Of a stretch of 64,000 nucleotides of DNA, positions 1 to 11,072 are shown piece by piece. Made by a program: the position numbers and the translations under genes. The notes below the pieces were generated by a model, which was not told where the DNA came from, ran no database searches, and was given only the letters and a program-made list of their open reading frames with translations. The stretch comes from Adiantum capillus-veneris (taxonomy: Eukaryota > Streptophyta > Polypodiopsida > Polypodiales > Pteridaceae): NCBI GenBank assembly GCA_014529385.2, contig CM043963.1:111252912-111316911 (forward strand), in the 5' to 3' direction. The stretch's first letter is position 1. Every line of letters starts with the position of its first letter.

Positions 1-16
1 CAAAATCATTGAACTT

Positions 17-19
<3 letters not shown>

Positions 20-54
<35 letters not shown>
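20..54. repeat. (GA)n microsatellite
   Basis: Uninterrupted GA dinucleotide run. The same GAGAGAGTC junction begins a related repeat copy near 1608, so the tract may have expanded from a short GA seed in an older repeat. Confidence 0.97.
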
Positions 55-57
<3 letters not shown>

Positions 58-605
58 ATCCGGCACGTCGGAGTTCCACGTTGAGACGCACTGGCCCCAA
101 AGATTGGCGCCCCTTTTGGTATTTCTTTATTATTACAAGTCGTTATGTACAACTCCCGAGGGTTCTTTGCTCTCAGTCTTTGTGTCTAGATGCCCACGTA
201 GAGAATGAGGCCCAAGGGTCCTTTTAATCTTACAAGGGATGCCCAAAAGTAGAGCCTCAAAAGCACTAATCTCAAAATCATTAAACCCTGAAAGCATCTA
301 CTCACCAAAAGCTAGCAAGGAAATTGCCAAAAACAACCATCGTAATTTGTAAAAATCCAAATAGTCTACCACGTGGCAACTTCAACATAAACGTCGGAAA
401 TTTGTACAAGCATGACACGTCATTGTTGGTACCAGCACATCTTACGAAAATCAGCCTCAGACTTCAAGCTTTGGGATCTGAAAGTTTGGCTCCTCAGTTT
501 GTGCTCAGAAGTTATTTTTAATTGATCGGTTTAGTTTCTCTTGTCCACTCGGCCATTGCTCTTCGTGTTGGGCATGCCACATCATCGCTTTGTTGAGTGA
601 CATTC
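48..605. repeat. Dispersed direct repeat, copy 1
   Basis: About 550 bp that recurs diverged at 1608-2190. Shared landmarks in order are GACGCACTG, CCCAAAGATTGG, GAGAATGAG, CCCAAGGGTCCTTTTAA, TTACAAGGGATGCCCAAAA and GTCCACTCGGCCATT. No coding potential was seen. Two copies about 1.56 kb apart could be degenerate LTRs of a short non-autonomous element or an old segmental duplication. No primer site, polypurine tract or target duplication was found to decide. Confidence 0.75.
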
Positions 606-1607
606 TCCCCTCTTGAAAGAATTGTAATCGCCCTCCAATACGCATGAAAAACAGCCACAGGACATAAACTTTCTTCAACAGACACTGATCTATGCACTCA
701 TCCACGAGAATCCACCAATCCATCACTTCTACAAAGACATCAATCACTGATCAATCACATTTCTGTCAAGGGTCTCGACTACAAATCTTGATCATTGTAA
801 CCATTTAGCAATCACATCCAGACTGTGCTAATATTTTCATGGATGTCTTGATCTACTAAATCTTGTTACTTTTAGGTTCATGTGCTTTTATTTCACATTT
901 CAAGCAAACCATGCCCATGACCATCCCGTGACAAAGTAGTAGACTGGCTCCCCTCTTGGGCAGTCTGCATCGTAGGAGATTCCACCTATTGATTCATCAG
1001 TAACTTTTGGCATAGACCTTGGTAATAACCCAAAAGCTTCAAGGTATAGCTCTCTCTAAAGAGAATTTGCAATGTTCTCCCCCTCCTTCCATCAGGGCCA
1101 AAAGGTACCCTTGAACAAATTATCATGTGGACCTAGATTACTTTTCTATTATTTTCCTGTGCCATGTGGCGTGTTGGTAGTCTTGCTAGCCTCCTTGTAC
1201 TTGGCACCTCAATGTGGATTTGTGGAATTCTTTGATCTACTAGCTGATTCCATTTACTTTCTCTCCTTCTACCCTAAGACATGTGGGTAGCCTCACTGGC
1301 CTCCCTTTTCCAATGGCACATCAGTCTCAATCGTCGAAACCTTAGGATGCACTATCATATGATCCCCTTTCTTCTTCAGAATCCATTGGTGAACTTGCAT
1401 CTCGTTCCCTTAGTACGTCAGAACCCTTGGATGCGCTACCATTTGATTTTCCTTACTCTTTTAGAATTTTGTGATGAGTTGTCATCAGGTTCCCCTCATT
1501 CATTCTCTGCATTGAAAGACTCTTGCCTTGTTGAGGTGGATACTCTCTTGTTTGTAGGATAAGTCAATGAGATGGCATGCATTCCAAATCCTTAGCATAT
1601 CCCATAA
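606..1607. other. Spacer between direct repeats, no gene recognised
   Basis: About 1 kb between the two repeat copies. Short open frames occur, but none shows a recognisable domain or a continuous coding pattern. If the flanking repeats are LTRs, this would be the internal region of a non-coding element, which is an inference. Confidence 0.5.
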
Positions 1608-2190
1608 GAGAGAGTCAACACGACATGATGGAGTTTCGCACCAAGACGCACTGATCCCAAAGATTGGTGTCTCTGTTGATATTTATTTATTATTTTGAGT
1701 CGCAGAGTACAACTCTCGAGGGTCCTCTGCTCTCAATCTGTGTGTTTAGATGTCCCTATAGAGAATGAGACCCAAGGGTCCTTTTAAACTTACAAGGGAT
1801 GCCCAAAAGTAGAGCCCTAAAAGTGTTTCTTTCAAAAACATTATACCTCAAATCATTTGATCATCAAAAGCTAGCGTGGAAACTACCAAAAACAACCAGT
1901 GTAACTTGTGGAAATTTGTACAGCTTGCCATGTGAAAACTTTTATGAAAAACAAAAAAAAAATCGTACAATCCTGCCACATCATTGTCCATATGGACTGT
2001 GACATCAACATGTCAGCGCGTCTTATGAAAATTTGCTTCAGACTTCAAGCTTTGGGATTTTTAGTATTTTGGCCCCTCAGTTGGTGCTTAGAAGTTCTTT
2101 TTAATTGGTTGGTTCAATTTTTATTGTCCACTCGGCCATTTCTCTTCCTTTTGGGCAATGCCATGTCATCACTTTGTGACATAGAGCAAT
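1608..2190. repeat. Dispersed direct repeat, copy 2
   Basis: Diverged second copy of the 48-605 repeat in the same orientation and with the same landmark order. A third short echo of its CCCCTTTTGGTATTTCTT segment lies near 2815-2835. Confidence 0.75.
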
Positions 2191-2429
2191 GTCCAACAAT
2201 AAAACTGAACGACCATAAATATGAAAATGCGATAAATGGGTGTAGGACTAAAAACCAACCAATCATACCAAAGGTGTATGGCCAAGGATTATATGTAGCC
2301 CAAAATCTATGCATGTGGGTGACCAATCTGGATGCACACTAGACAATACAAGCATGCCAAACCTGTTCTTGTTCTTCTTGTCTCCCTTTATTCTCGTCTT
2401 GGTTTGATATTTTCCTCCTCCTCCTCTCT

Positions 2430-2640
2430 TTATGAGATCTCAGTCAGGTTCAATTATTAATTATTTAAGTCTATTAATATCCATGAGTGCTCCTATGCGT
2501 GGTAGAGATCATCCTAAGACAATGTTGGGAATGGGGAGAGGATGTTGGTGGCTCCTAAGTCAACTTAGGGCCTTAGGTTGGCCCCACAATCAAATTCTCT
2601 AGGGTTGCATGGAGCTAGATCTGATCCATGGAGGAAGAGT
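2430..2640. repeat. Second direct-repeat pair, copy 1
   Basis: Recurs at 3265-3450. Shared landmarks are ATTAATTATTTAAG, an ATGGAGAGG-like box, CTTAGGGCCTTAGG versus CTTAGGGTCTTAGG, and GGTTGCATGGAGCT versus GGATTGCATGGAGCT. It is non-coding and of unknown origin. Confidence 0.7.
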
Positions 2641-3148
2641 ATCAATAGCAAGGGATATGTAACCAACGAGGGGCACCACATGCCAATTGAAAGAACATAA
2701 TTGGAACAAAACTTAGCACTTCAACGCAACTTGCAAGTGAGAAAGAGAGAATCCAATGAGTAGACATGTGGTGGCGGAGCTCCACTCCCAAATGCAAGAG
2801 CTCTAAACCCTTGGTGCCCCTTTTGGTATTTCTTTTTTATTGACACTCATATGGTAAAACTTCCAAGAGGAGAGGTCTCTCAAATATGCAACTGCAAGTC
2901 TATGAGAAGCCTCCCCCAAGGCACATGACACAAAATCTGCCACATCAATACTCCTAAAAGTTTGCCACGATTTCCAAGTTCCTAACAATTTGCAATGATT
3001 TTCAAGATTTCGTACACCTAGTCATCACTTTTTGGTTGCCATTACCATTTTTTTTCTTTACAGGTTTATTGCCACGTCATCACGTTGTGACAGAGATGTC
3101 CTCCAAGACTCTAATACCATGGCAGTGCGGCATGGTGGAAGCGAAACA

Positions 3149-3153
<5 letters not shown>

Positions 3154-3208
<55 letters not shown>
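3154..3208. repeat. (GA)n microsatellite
   Basis: A GA run with one AAAG interruption. It sits just after GACTCTAATACCATGG, whose complement loosely resembles a plant initiator-tRNA primer site. That may mark the edge of an old LTR element, but it is weak evidence. Confidence 0.95.
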
Positions 3209-3264
3209 CCATTAAAGAAAATGATGTAGAGGATATGCAACAAAGATATGTATCCATCTCATGA

Positions 3265-3450
3265 CCATGCCTCAATGATTAATTATTTAAGACTATCAAT
3301 AGTCTTGTACACTCTCGTATGTAGCACGACATCCACGAACGGTGGAGGAAATGGAGAGGGGATGCCCATGGCTCCTGGGGGAGCTTAGGGTCTTAGGTCC
3401 TCCCTACAACAAAAAATTATAGGATTGCATGGAGCTGCTAGGGTTTTTAG
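3265..3450. repeat. Second direct-repeat pair, copy 2
   Basis: Diverged direct copy of 2430-2640, about 835 bp downstream. It ends shortly before the left arm of the large inverted repeat. Confidence 0.7.
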
Positions 3451-3467
3451 AGAATGCTTCCAACTAA

Positions 3468-4065
3468 GGTAAAAACGCATAAGATAAAACATTAGGCCCA
3501 CCTTGGTAAAAACGGCATGGTGAAAAAATTTCAACAGAGTACAACGAGTCAGATTTTTAATAAAGATGAGAAGATACATTAAATCCCCAATGAGTGTATG
3601 GAAGGATCTCTTGATGCAAATATGTCTTATTTGGGATATCGTTAAACCAATCTAAAAACATCTTTCTTTGAATTCTTCAAAATTCTTCTTTATCATACAT
3701 GGTTAAAATGCCTACTTCCTTTGTAGTCGACCTATCAACCATCTTCGAAATCACATTGTGTAGTACATCCAATTCGATCTTTCTTACCTCATAGATGGTA
3801 TCTTACAAGTAGGAACAATATAATTAGATACTACAAGTAATAAACGATCTATCTTTCGTTCTTTTGATATAACATCCTACATAATTTGATACACAAAGAG
3901 AGGATGTAAGCTCACCAGAGAAGCACATGGATTATTGTGAAGGTAACTTTGAAGATTACACTCTTTCAGAAAAACTTTGTCCTCGAGAGCTTTTGGAGCT
4001 CTCCCACTTATATGTATAGCTTTCCCTAAGGTGATGTCCCATGTAGATCGATTGAATTGTAGGGC
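3468..4065. repeat. Large inverted repeat, left arm
   Basis: About 600 bp that pairs as reverse complement with 4603-5415. Matching landmarks are the CCCTACAATTCAAT / ATTGAATTGTAGGG inner ends, the AAAGATAGATCGTTTATTACTTGTAG segment region (3840-3865 against 5030-5060) and the outer ends near 3468 and 5415. Read on the minus strand the arm has an 80-codon open frame (4119-3877), possibly a fragment of an old coding sequence. Its product is not recognised. Confidence 0.85.
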
Positions 4066-4388
4066 CACATTTTTAAGTTTCAACGAAACACGGCACCAAA
4101 ATGAGAACTCAATAAACATTGCAAAGTATGTGAGGTATTTTGCGCTTACCAGCTACATTTGACAAAGAGTCTCGGAACAGCAGTGGATACTATTTGCGAC
4201 ATTTTGCATATACTGGCTCTGGAATTTTGGATCGTTTTGCAATTACGTGGTTGTCAACATAACATCAAGAGCCTCAAAACAGCCGTGGATAGTAGCGCAA
4301 CAGTAGCCTCACTACTACTATTGTCAACAGCTTCAGAGCCTAAAAGTCTTACCCAAGATCTCCCTCCTTCTTCTTCTTAAAATACTCT

Positions 4389-4451
<63 letters not shown>

Positions 4452-4602
4452 GTAATCCTCTTTTCAAGACCGTTTTGTAATTCAACGATTACTTCAAAAA
4501 AACGACAAAAAATGTAAAGAGAAGGATCATGCTTTGGAGGAGGAGTTTCGAAGTTTCCTAGAGGAGCATTCTCATCATAAGCCACTTGAGATTAGTAAGG
4601 CA
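4066..4602. other. Loop of the large inverted repeat
   Basis: About 540 bp separating the two arms. It contains a (CT)n tract at 4391-4447 and otherwise no recognised feature. If transcribed, this segment would form the loop of a long hairpin. Confidence 0.6.
4391..4447. repeat. (CT)n microsatellite
   Basis: Uninterrupted CT run inside the loop between the inverted-repeat arms. Confidence 0.96.
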
Positions 4603-5415
4603 GCCCTACAATTCAATCAATTTGCATAGGACATCACCTAAGGGAAAGCTAGATGTATGAGTAGGAGAGCTCCAAAAGCTCTTGAGGACATGGTTTTTTT
4701 TTAAGGACTGTAATCTTCAAAGTTACCTTCATAATAATCCATGTGCTTCTCCGGTGCAGGGCTAGAAAAACATTTTTCCTATTCGAAGAAAATAAGGGCA
4801 AGCTTGAAATTCTCTCGGTTTTTAGGTCAAAATTTAAAGCTTTTGCCGGTAATAACACTAAAATTTGTGAAAACTTCTCAATTTTCTTCAAGGCAAGCTC
4901 AAAATGTAACCGGGATTTTAGGATTTCAACCAGTTAAAATACACTGACCCCGGTTCTTTTCTAACACTACTCCGGTGAGCTTACATGCTTTCTTTGTGTA
5001 TCAAATTATATAGGATGCTATATCAAAAGAACAAAAGATAGATCGTTTATTACTTGTAGCATCTAATTATATTGTTTCTACTTGTAGGATACCATCTATG
5101 AGGTAGGAAATGTCAACTTGTATGTACTACACGATGTGATTTCAAAGACAATTGATAGGTCCACTATGAAAGAAGTAGGCCTTTCAACCATGTATGATAA
5201 AGAGAAATTTTGACGAATTCAAAGAAAGATGCTTTTAGATTGGTTTAACGATATCCCAAATAAAACATCGTTGCATCAAGAGAGCCTTTTATACACTCGT
5301 CAGGAATTTAATGTATCTTTTTATTTTACCTAAAAGCCAAATCGTTGTACTCTATGCTGAAATTTAGCCACCATGCCTTTTTTGCCCAGATGGGGCGTAA
5401 TGTTTCATGTTTACC
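4603..5415. repeat. Large inverted repeat, right arm
   Basis: Reverse complement of 3468-4065 with substitutions and small indels. It is longer than the left arm because 213 bp (4757-4969) are inserted in it. The left arm gives the pre-insertion state, with GGTGAGCTTAC directly following the pre-insertion CTC(T/C)GGTG-type site. Confidence 0.85.
4757..4969. mobile_element. hAT-like MITE, 213 bp
   Basis: The insertion is bounded by perfect 8-bp direct repeats CTCCGGTG (4749-4756 and 4970-4977) and is absent from the matching place in the left inverted-repeat arm. Its ends are imperfect inverted repeats: CAGGGCTAGAAAA at the left and, reverse-complemented, TAGTGTTAGAAAA at the right. An 8-bp target duplication with (C/T)AGnG-type termini is typical of the hAT superfamily. 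There is no transposase frame, so it would be non-autonomous. Confidence 0.8.
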
Positions 5416-6358
5416 AAAAAGTTGACTCTATATTTTGTTGTGCATTTCAATCACCATGCCGTTTTTGCATAGGTGGTTGCACGCATATTTGAGCTTTTCC
5501 ATGTTTTCCATTCCTTTGAGATGGAAATGTACAACCAAGCCTCGGGACACTTAGAAGACGAAGTCACAAATCACAAACCTCGTAAATTATCTTTCTTTGG
5601 TTTGTACTTTGTGTCCTCATTGAGAATTCAATTCATACTTACTCCTTCACGAGTAATCATCCATTTATTGACATTTTCTTCTAGTGGTTCTATGCATATC
5701 GAGTCATAGAGTCTGCATATCTAGTCATAGAGTCACTATTTTGTTATCTTTGGTGTATGCATATCGTGTAATGATCTCGTCACAACCAAACCTAGGGTCT
5801 TAAGCTTAGCCCTATATAGTAGGTGATCACCTCATGATATCAAACATGATAAATGCCTTTTCATATAAGCCTAGAAAGAAGATACTAGAAAGAAGAAACT
5901 TCTATGGTACTTTTTAGACGTCAACTTCAAATTGTAAAATATATTAAGGATGTAATTGTATTTATGAGTATCTATTGTGACTTTCAGGGGTGTATATGTG
6001 CATGTGTGCACACTTCAATGGAAATGCTTATGTAAAGTGCAAACATTCATGTAGTTTTATAAATAAATTTATGACATATGCATGTTCAAATGATCTCATG
6101 CCACACCAAGCTTACCTTTGGCAATATTAAATACAAAGAAGAGCATGTTGCCATGATATCACTTACAATTTTATAGCATAAGAAATCATATGGTGTTAAT
6201 GTTTTACGTAAATGAGATTCCAACGAACATGTTCAAAGAAATGAGATGATATATTAATGTCTTCAAACGGCCAAAATGACCTATGAGACCAATTTATTAC
6301 AAATTGGTGAATTTGATACCTAGTCTGTATCTGGGTACAAAAGAGAGATACTAAAATA

Positions 6359-6382
6359 TGAGAGAGAGAGAGAGAGAGAGAG
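6359..6382. repeat. (GA)n microsatellite
   Basis: Short GA run. Confidence 0.93.
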
Positions 6383-6872
6383 TGCGTGCGTAAGTGAAGG
6401 TCCAAAGGTGAGGTTAGAAAATGAAAGACCTATGAAGTGGAAAGTCAAAGGCTTTTTGTGTGCATATAAAGAAGTGGCGGACTTCACGTTGGTGCATTTG
6501 TGTTTTTCTTGTCCTTTATTTTTCCTTTAGCATTTGTTTAAAGTGTCCTTGCACAATGTAGGTAGTGATTTTTTTTTTCCAGTTTGAAGCCATTAGGAAT
6601 ACTTTGTATCAAGCTTCTTGGAGGCTAAAGCAAGTATTGGTGGTACAAAATGTGGTGTCCTTGACACAACAAACCTTTGATGAAGTTGTTGAAAAAAAAT
6701 GAAGTATCACGGAATCAAGTTGCTTTTATTTTATATATTTTATATGTATGCCCACAAAGTAGTGGTCTTTTACTTTATGGCAAGAACAAAACTACTGAGT
6801 GGTGTCATTGGAGACGTGGGGTGTTTTTTTGGAGGGGGGAGGGTGGGGAAGTGCAGGGAGCATGCAAAAACC

Positions 6873-6875
<3 letters not shown>

Positions 6876-6934
<59 letters not shown>
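6876..6934. repeat. (CT)n microsatellite
   Basis: Long uninterrupted CT run, first of two about 120 bp apart. Confidence 0.96.
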
Positions 6935-6938
<4 letters not shown>

Positions 6939-7054
6939 GGCTCTTGCGTCCACGAATTGTATGCCAATGGAAATCTATAGTAGAAAAAGTGTGTCCTTGT
7001 GCCAATGGAAATCTAGAAAAATGGTGTGCAGCCTTGAACCTAGCCATGGTTAGA

Positions 7055-7055
<1 letters not shown>

Positions 7056-7129
<74 letters not shown>
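7056..7129. repeat. (CT)n microsatellite
   Basis: Second long CT run, preceded like the first by an ACCTCT junction. Confidence 0.96.
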
Positions 7130-7130
<1 letters not shown>

Positions 7131-7269
7131 AACAAAGAAGCGAGGAGAGGGTTCCCAACATCATCGGGAGAGCTTCAACATGCAAGTCAAGGAAGAATAT
7201 TTGCTCAGCAGTGGCCCGACGTTGGCACAACCAAACACGAGGCCTTTTGGCTAGCGAGCAAAAGGAGCT

Positions 7270-7737
7270 CTTCTAGGAACTACTCCAACATAATACATTT
7301 TTAAAGCTCCAAGCCGCCGATGTTGAATCGTGTCTTGTGTCTGGCATCTGCAATACACTTATACAGCTCAAGGTTTCTCGTTCTGCAAACGAACATTTTG
7401 TCAAGAAAACCTCTTCGAGCATAGTTTCAAATACTACAAGTGGCTCAGCAGTGAATCAGTCTAAAATTGCAACATTGTTAGGTGTTCATAGTAGGAACAT
7501 TGCAGTGGCAACTTCTCGGCTACACATGAAAGATGAGGATGAAGTGTTACCATTGCTTGCCTATCAAAGATCGCTTCATCGTGGGACCCATGTAAATTCT
7601 ATAACAAGGGATATAGTCTATGCCTTTTGGTCATCAAAGACTAAGGTCTCTCCTAATAAAAATGACATTTGTAAATCCTAAATTGAAGAGAAGAGTGTTG
7701 TGAAACATCCGGTTCATGTTCTAGATGACTCTCAGGT
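7270..7737 (+). pseudogene. Uncharacterised split coding sequence, 5' part
   Basis: A plus-strand open stretch encodes about 115 residues at 7337-7681, then one stop codon (TAA at 7679-7681), then continues in frame to 7737. Visible features are a helix-turn-helix-like segment around ATLLGVHSRNIAVATSRL and a following FWSSKTKVSPNKND segment. The frame appears to resume at 9823 in a segment starting VEMYKRFKRMYP, after about 2.1 kb of repeats. The layout reminds me of uncharacterised, possibly transposon-derived plant ORFs with an N-terminal HTH-like region followed by cysteine clusters. I cannot name the family with confidence. The in-frame stop suggests a pseudogene. Confidence 0.45.
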
Positions 7738-7989
7738 ATATCATATCATTTTTTGTTAATGTTGCCTCTTACTTGGGGTATGTATAGTGTGAATAGGTTT
7801 GAATTTGGTATTATGTAACCATGTACATAGCTTCAAGGGGAGAAATTCTACCTCTTATGGCAATATGCTTTGAGGCTGAGGAAGGTAGTAATCATTCCGA
7901 AGCTTTACAAAGATCTATGTATTGTTTACTACATACCATACCCAATTGATATTTCAAAAAGACCATCAACTCACAATGCCAGAAGTTTC

Positions 7990-9720
7990 TCACCTAGGTA
8001 CTTGTCAAAATCTAGAACCAGATGATGAGGAACTTTGGTACCTCATCTAATAACCCTTCAAAACTTAGAGATCTATAGTACCCATAGCATCATCTTGGTA
8101 TTTTAGGATGGCTTGGTTACTATCCGCACAATACCAAGTCTCTTGAACTAGTATTATCATGTCTCTTTGTAGGATTTTTTGTTTGGTTATCTTAACTTTT
8201 GAGTGTCAAGAGTTCCCAACTTGGAACTTTCAATGCTATTGCTAGTATTTGCATAGTACCAAATCATTGAGTCTTTGGAACTTTGGAACTTCATCAGATG
8301 ATTCTTTGAAACTTAGAGTTGAACATTACCCAAAGCACCAGTCTAGGATGGCTTGGGTACTATCTCTTAGTACCAAGTCCATGGGATTGGTATTATCACG
8401 TCTCTTTGTAGTATTCTTTGTTTGGTTATCTTAACTTTAGAATTCAGAGAGTTCCCAACTTAGCACTTTACAATGTTGTTGCTAGTATTTGCACAATACA
8501 AAGTCATTGAGACTTTGAGACTTTGGTACTTCATCAAATGATTCTTTGAAACTTAGAGCTGACTAGCATCCAAAGCATCACTCTTGGTACTTTAGGATGG
8601 CTTGGGTACTATCTCTCACTACCAAGTCCATGGGACTAGTATTATCAGGTCTCTTTGTAGTGTTTTTTGTTTGGTAATCTTAACTTTAGAGTACCCAAAG
8701 TTCCCAACCTGGTACTTCACAATGTTGTGTGTAGTATTTTCATAGTACCAAGTCATTGAGACGTTGGAACTTTGGTTGTTCATTAAATGATTCTTCAGAG
8801 TTGACCAGCACCCCAAAGCACCAATCTTGGTACTTTAAGATGGCGTGGGTACTATCTCTCCGTACCAAGTCCATGGGACTGCTATTATCATGCCTCTTTG
8901 TGGTGTTTTTTGTTTGGTAATCTTAACTTTAGAGCACCCAGAGTTCCCAACCTAGTACTTCACAATGCTATGTGTAGTATTTGCACAGTACCAAGTTATT
9001 AAGACTTTGGAGCTTTGTTAGTTCATCAAATGATTCTTTAGAGATGCCCAACATCCAAAGTACCAATCTTGGTACTTTAGGATGGCTTGGGTATTATCTC
9101 TCAGTACCAAGTCCATGGGACTGCTATTATCATGTATCTTTGTAGTATTCTTTATTTGGTAATCTCAACTTTAGAGTACCCAAAGTTCCCAACCTGGTAC
9201 TTCACAATGTTGTGTGTAGTACTTGCATAGTACCAAGTCATTGAGGCTTTGGAACTTTGGTAGTTCATCAAATGGTTCTTCGAAAATTAGAGCTATACAA
9301 CACCTAAATCACCAATCTTGGTACTTTGCAATCAGCGTAGTATCAAGTCTCTGGGACTAGTACCTAGAGTTTCAAACCTAGCACTTTACAATGTTGTGGG
9401 TAGTATTTGCACATTAGCAGGTCATTAATACTTTGGTACTTTGGTACTTCATCCAATGACCTTACAAAACTTAAGGCTAATAAGTACCCAAAGAACTCAT
9501 TTTGGTACTTTACAATGTTGTGGGTAGTATTTGCACATTAGCAGGTCATTAATACTTTAGTACTTTGGTACTTCATCCAATGACCTTACAAAACTTAAGG
9601 CTAATAAGTACCCAAAGAACTCATTTTGGTACTTTACAATGGCTTGGGTACTATTTGCACAGTACTAGTTTCTGAAGGTGGTACTATGCTGAATTCTCTA
9701 CTAGCTGAATTCTCAGTTTC
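7990..9720. repeat. Tandem satellite, ~240-bp unit
   Basis: At least five diverged units are recognised by the recurring CTTGGTACTTTAGGATGGCTTGGGTACTATC-type block near 8096, 8340, 8586, 8827 and 9066, with spacing of about 239-246 bp. Each unit also carries a CCAAGTCCATGGGACT box, a TTCCCAACCTGGTACTT box and an AGTCATTGAGACTTTGG box. The array degrades after 9300 into shorter units. It is AT-rich and non-coding. Confidence 0.9.
9383..9630. repeat. Recent 124-bp tandem duplication in the satellite
   Basis: 9383-9506 and 9507-9630 are almost identical, and a third start of the unit is visible at 9631. The near identity contrasts with the strong divergence of the upstream ~240-bp units and marks a late local duplication. 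Confidence 0.92.
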
Positions 9721-9822
9721 AAATTTGGTACTTTACTATTAACTTTTGGGTATGATTATTGTAACTTTTGAAGCTTCAGTGTGTCATCTTCAAGGATTCT
9801 AATCTAAATAATTTTTGTATCT

Positions 9823-10355
9823 CAAGTGGAAATGTACAAGAGATTCAAACGAATGTACCCCACGATCGAGTTGTCTCTTAGGTGTTTTGAGGCCTTGAAG
9901 CCATTCTTTGTTCAAAAGCTGAAAGAACGGTATACTTGTTGATGTGTGTATCATGTATAGATGTTATTCCTCAAGGAGACTTTCAATCACATGTTGCAAA
10001 ATAAGTTTAGGCATCATGGAAAATATCATACTTACAGATGTTTCGTGTGTTGTAGCAATAATGATGCAAACCAGTGCTCTGCAAACTAGGTAGTATGGCA
10101 GCACACAAGTAGTTTGTGGGAATCCATTTTGTGTCCAAATCTGGTTGACAATGAGTTCCACACAAAGAAATGCTTGGTCGGGGAATGTTCTCAATGTGGC
10201 GTAACCATATTTCCCTTCTGCCTATATGAGATTTCCAACGATAGCAAGGAGGTGTCTGTCAAGGTGTTCATGGATGTCAGCAGTGGGGATATGTGACTGA
10301 CGATAGAAGCAAAAAGAAAAGAAAGGACTTGGTTCTACAAAGAATGTCAGGTGTT
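9823..10355 (+). pseudogene. Uncharacterised split coding sequence, 3' part
   Basis: Plus-strand segment that seems to continue the 7270-7737 frame. It begins VEMYKRFKRMYP and later has cysteine pairs (a CFVCC cluster near 10045 and CLVGECSQCG near 10170-10200) suggesting a metal-binding fold. Stops near 9940, 9958 and 10087 break it. The last clearly open part is 10114-10296. It ends against the truncated RT of element A near 10360. The cysteine spacing is seen directly; the link to the upstream part is inferred from phase and the matching CTCAGGT / CTCAAGT edges. Confidence 0.4.
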
Positions 10356-10359
10356 TCTT

Positions 10360-10912
10360 TCCATGGGGTCTAAAAATTGTCTCCATTAAATGATTGAATG
10401 TAGCCGGTGCATTAGTCAAACCAAAAGGCATGACTAGATATTCATAAAGACCAAACCTTGTACAAAACGTGGTCTTTACGATATCATTATTCACTATCCT
10501 TATTTAATGATAGCCACTTTTAAGATCAATCCTATTGAAGTAGGTAGAGCTTTGTAGCTTATCAAACATATCTTCTACTCGTGGTATGGGAAATCTATTT
10601 TTGATAGTGATATGATTTAATGCTTGATACTCAACACACATGCGGTATGTACCATCTTTCTTTTGGAATAAAAGGAATGGAGAACAAAAGCGAGAGGAGC
10701 TAGGCCTCACCATTGCTTTGTCTAGCCATTCTTGTACTTGCCTCATGATCTACTCTTGTTAATCTTGGGAAACCAACAATAAGGAGGCTTGTTAGCAGTG
10801 AGCTTCCTAGTAGGAGCTCAATTCGATCGTCATGATCCCCTCGTTTTGGAGGAAACTCCATAGACATATCATCGATAAAAACATCTTGAAACCTATTTAG
10901 AAAATTAGACAA
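10360..10912 (-). pseudogene. Element A reverse transcriptase, N-terminal half
   Basis: Three minus-strand frames (10912-10700, 10746-10504, 10494 to about 10360) encode the start of a Ty3/gypsy RT: QDVFIDDMSMEFPPKRG, then MRQVQEWLDKAMVRPSSSRF, the RIDLKSGYH segment and [11 protein letters not shown]. The frame is broken between these pieces. Homology stops at RPHG, shortly before the expected FFDD catalytic motif, where unrelated plus-strand sequence begins. Confidence 0.85.
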
Positions 10913-11072
10913 GTCTAATTCTTCTTGATTCCTACCATTTACATTTGATAAAGATTAGTACCTTTTATGGATTGTTTGAAAAAAATCATGTATGTGGAAA
11001 CTAAGATTTTCATTGATTTGTCAAAAGCAGGAGAATTTATAAGGGGTATTGTACAACCAGGCTCATTAGCAT

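Larger units (their letters stand above)
5416..7269. other. Intergenic region with microsatellites, no gene recognised
   Basis: AT-rich sequence with GA/CT tracts at 6359-6382, 6876-6934 and 7056-7129. No recognisable coding, RNA or transposon signature was found apart from those tracts. The pair at 6876 and 7056 is separated by about 120 bp in which the GCCAATGGAAATCTA motif occurs twice. Confidence 0.5.

Noticed and set aside
9-227. 72-codon open frame starting in the GA repeat
   Set aside because: The N-terminal Arg-Glu run is translated microsatellite, and the rest lies in a diverged non-coding repeat.
3105-3118. Primer-binding site resembling tRNA-Met on the minus strand
   Set aside because: Two mismatches to the usual motif and no LTR or gag beside it.
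3058-3243. Minus-strand frame rich in Ser-Leu near 3.1 kb
   Set aside because: Produced by the (GA)n microsatellite.
6677-7132. 151-codon frame with Ser-Leu repeats
   Set aside because: Most of it is two translated (CT)n tracts, with no domain outside them.
10222-10360. Continuation of element A RT to 10222
   Set aside because: Protein similarity to B and C ends at about 10360. The remaining codons are an accidental extension over unrelated sequence.
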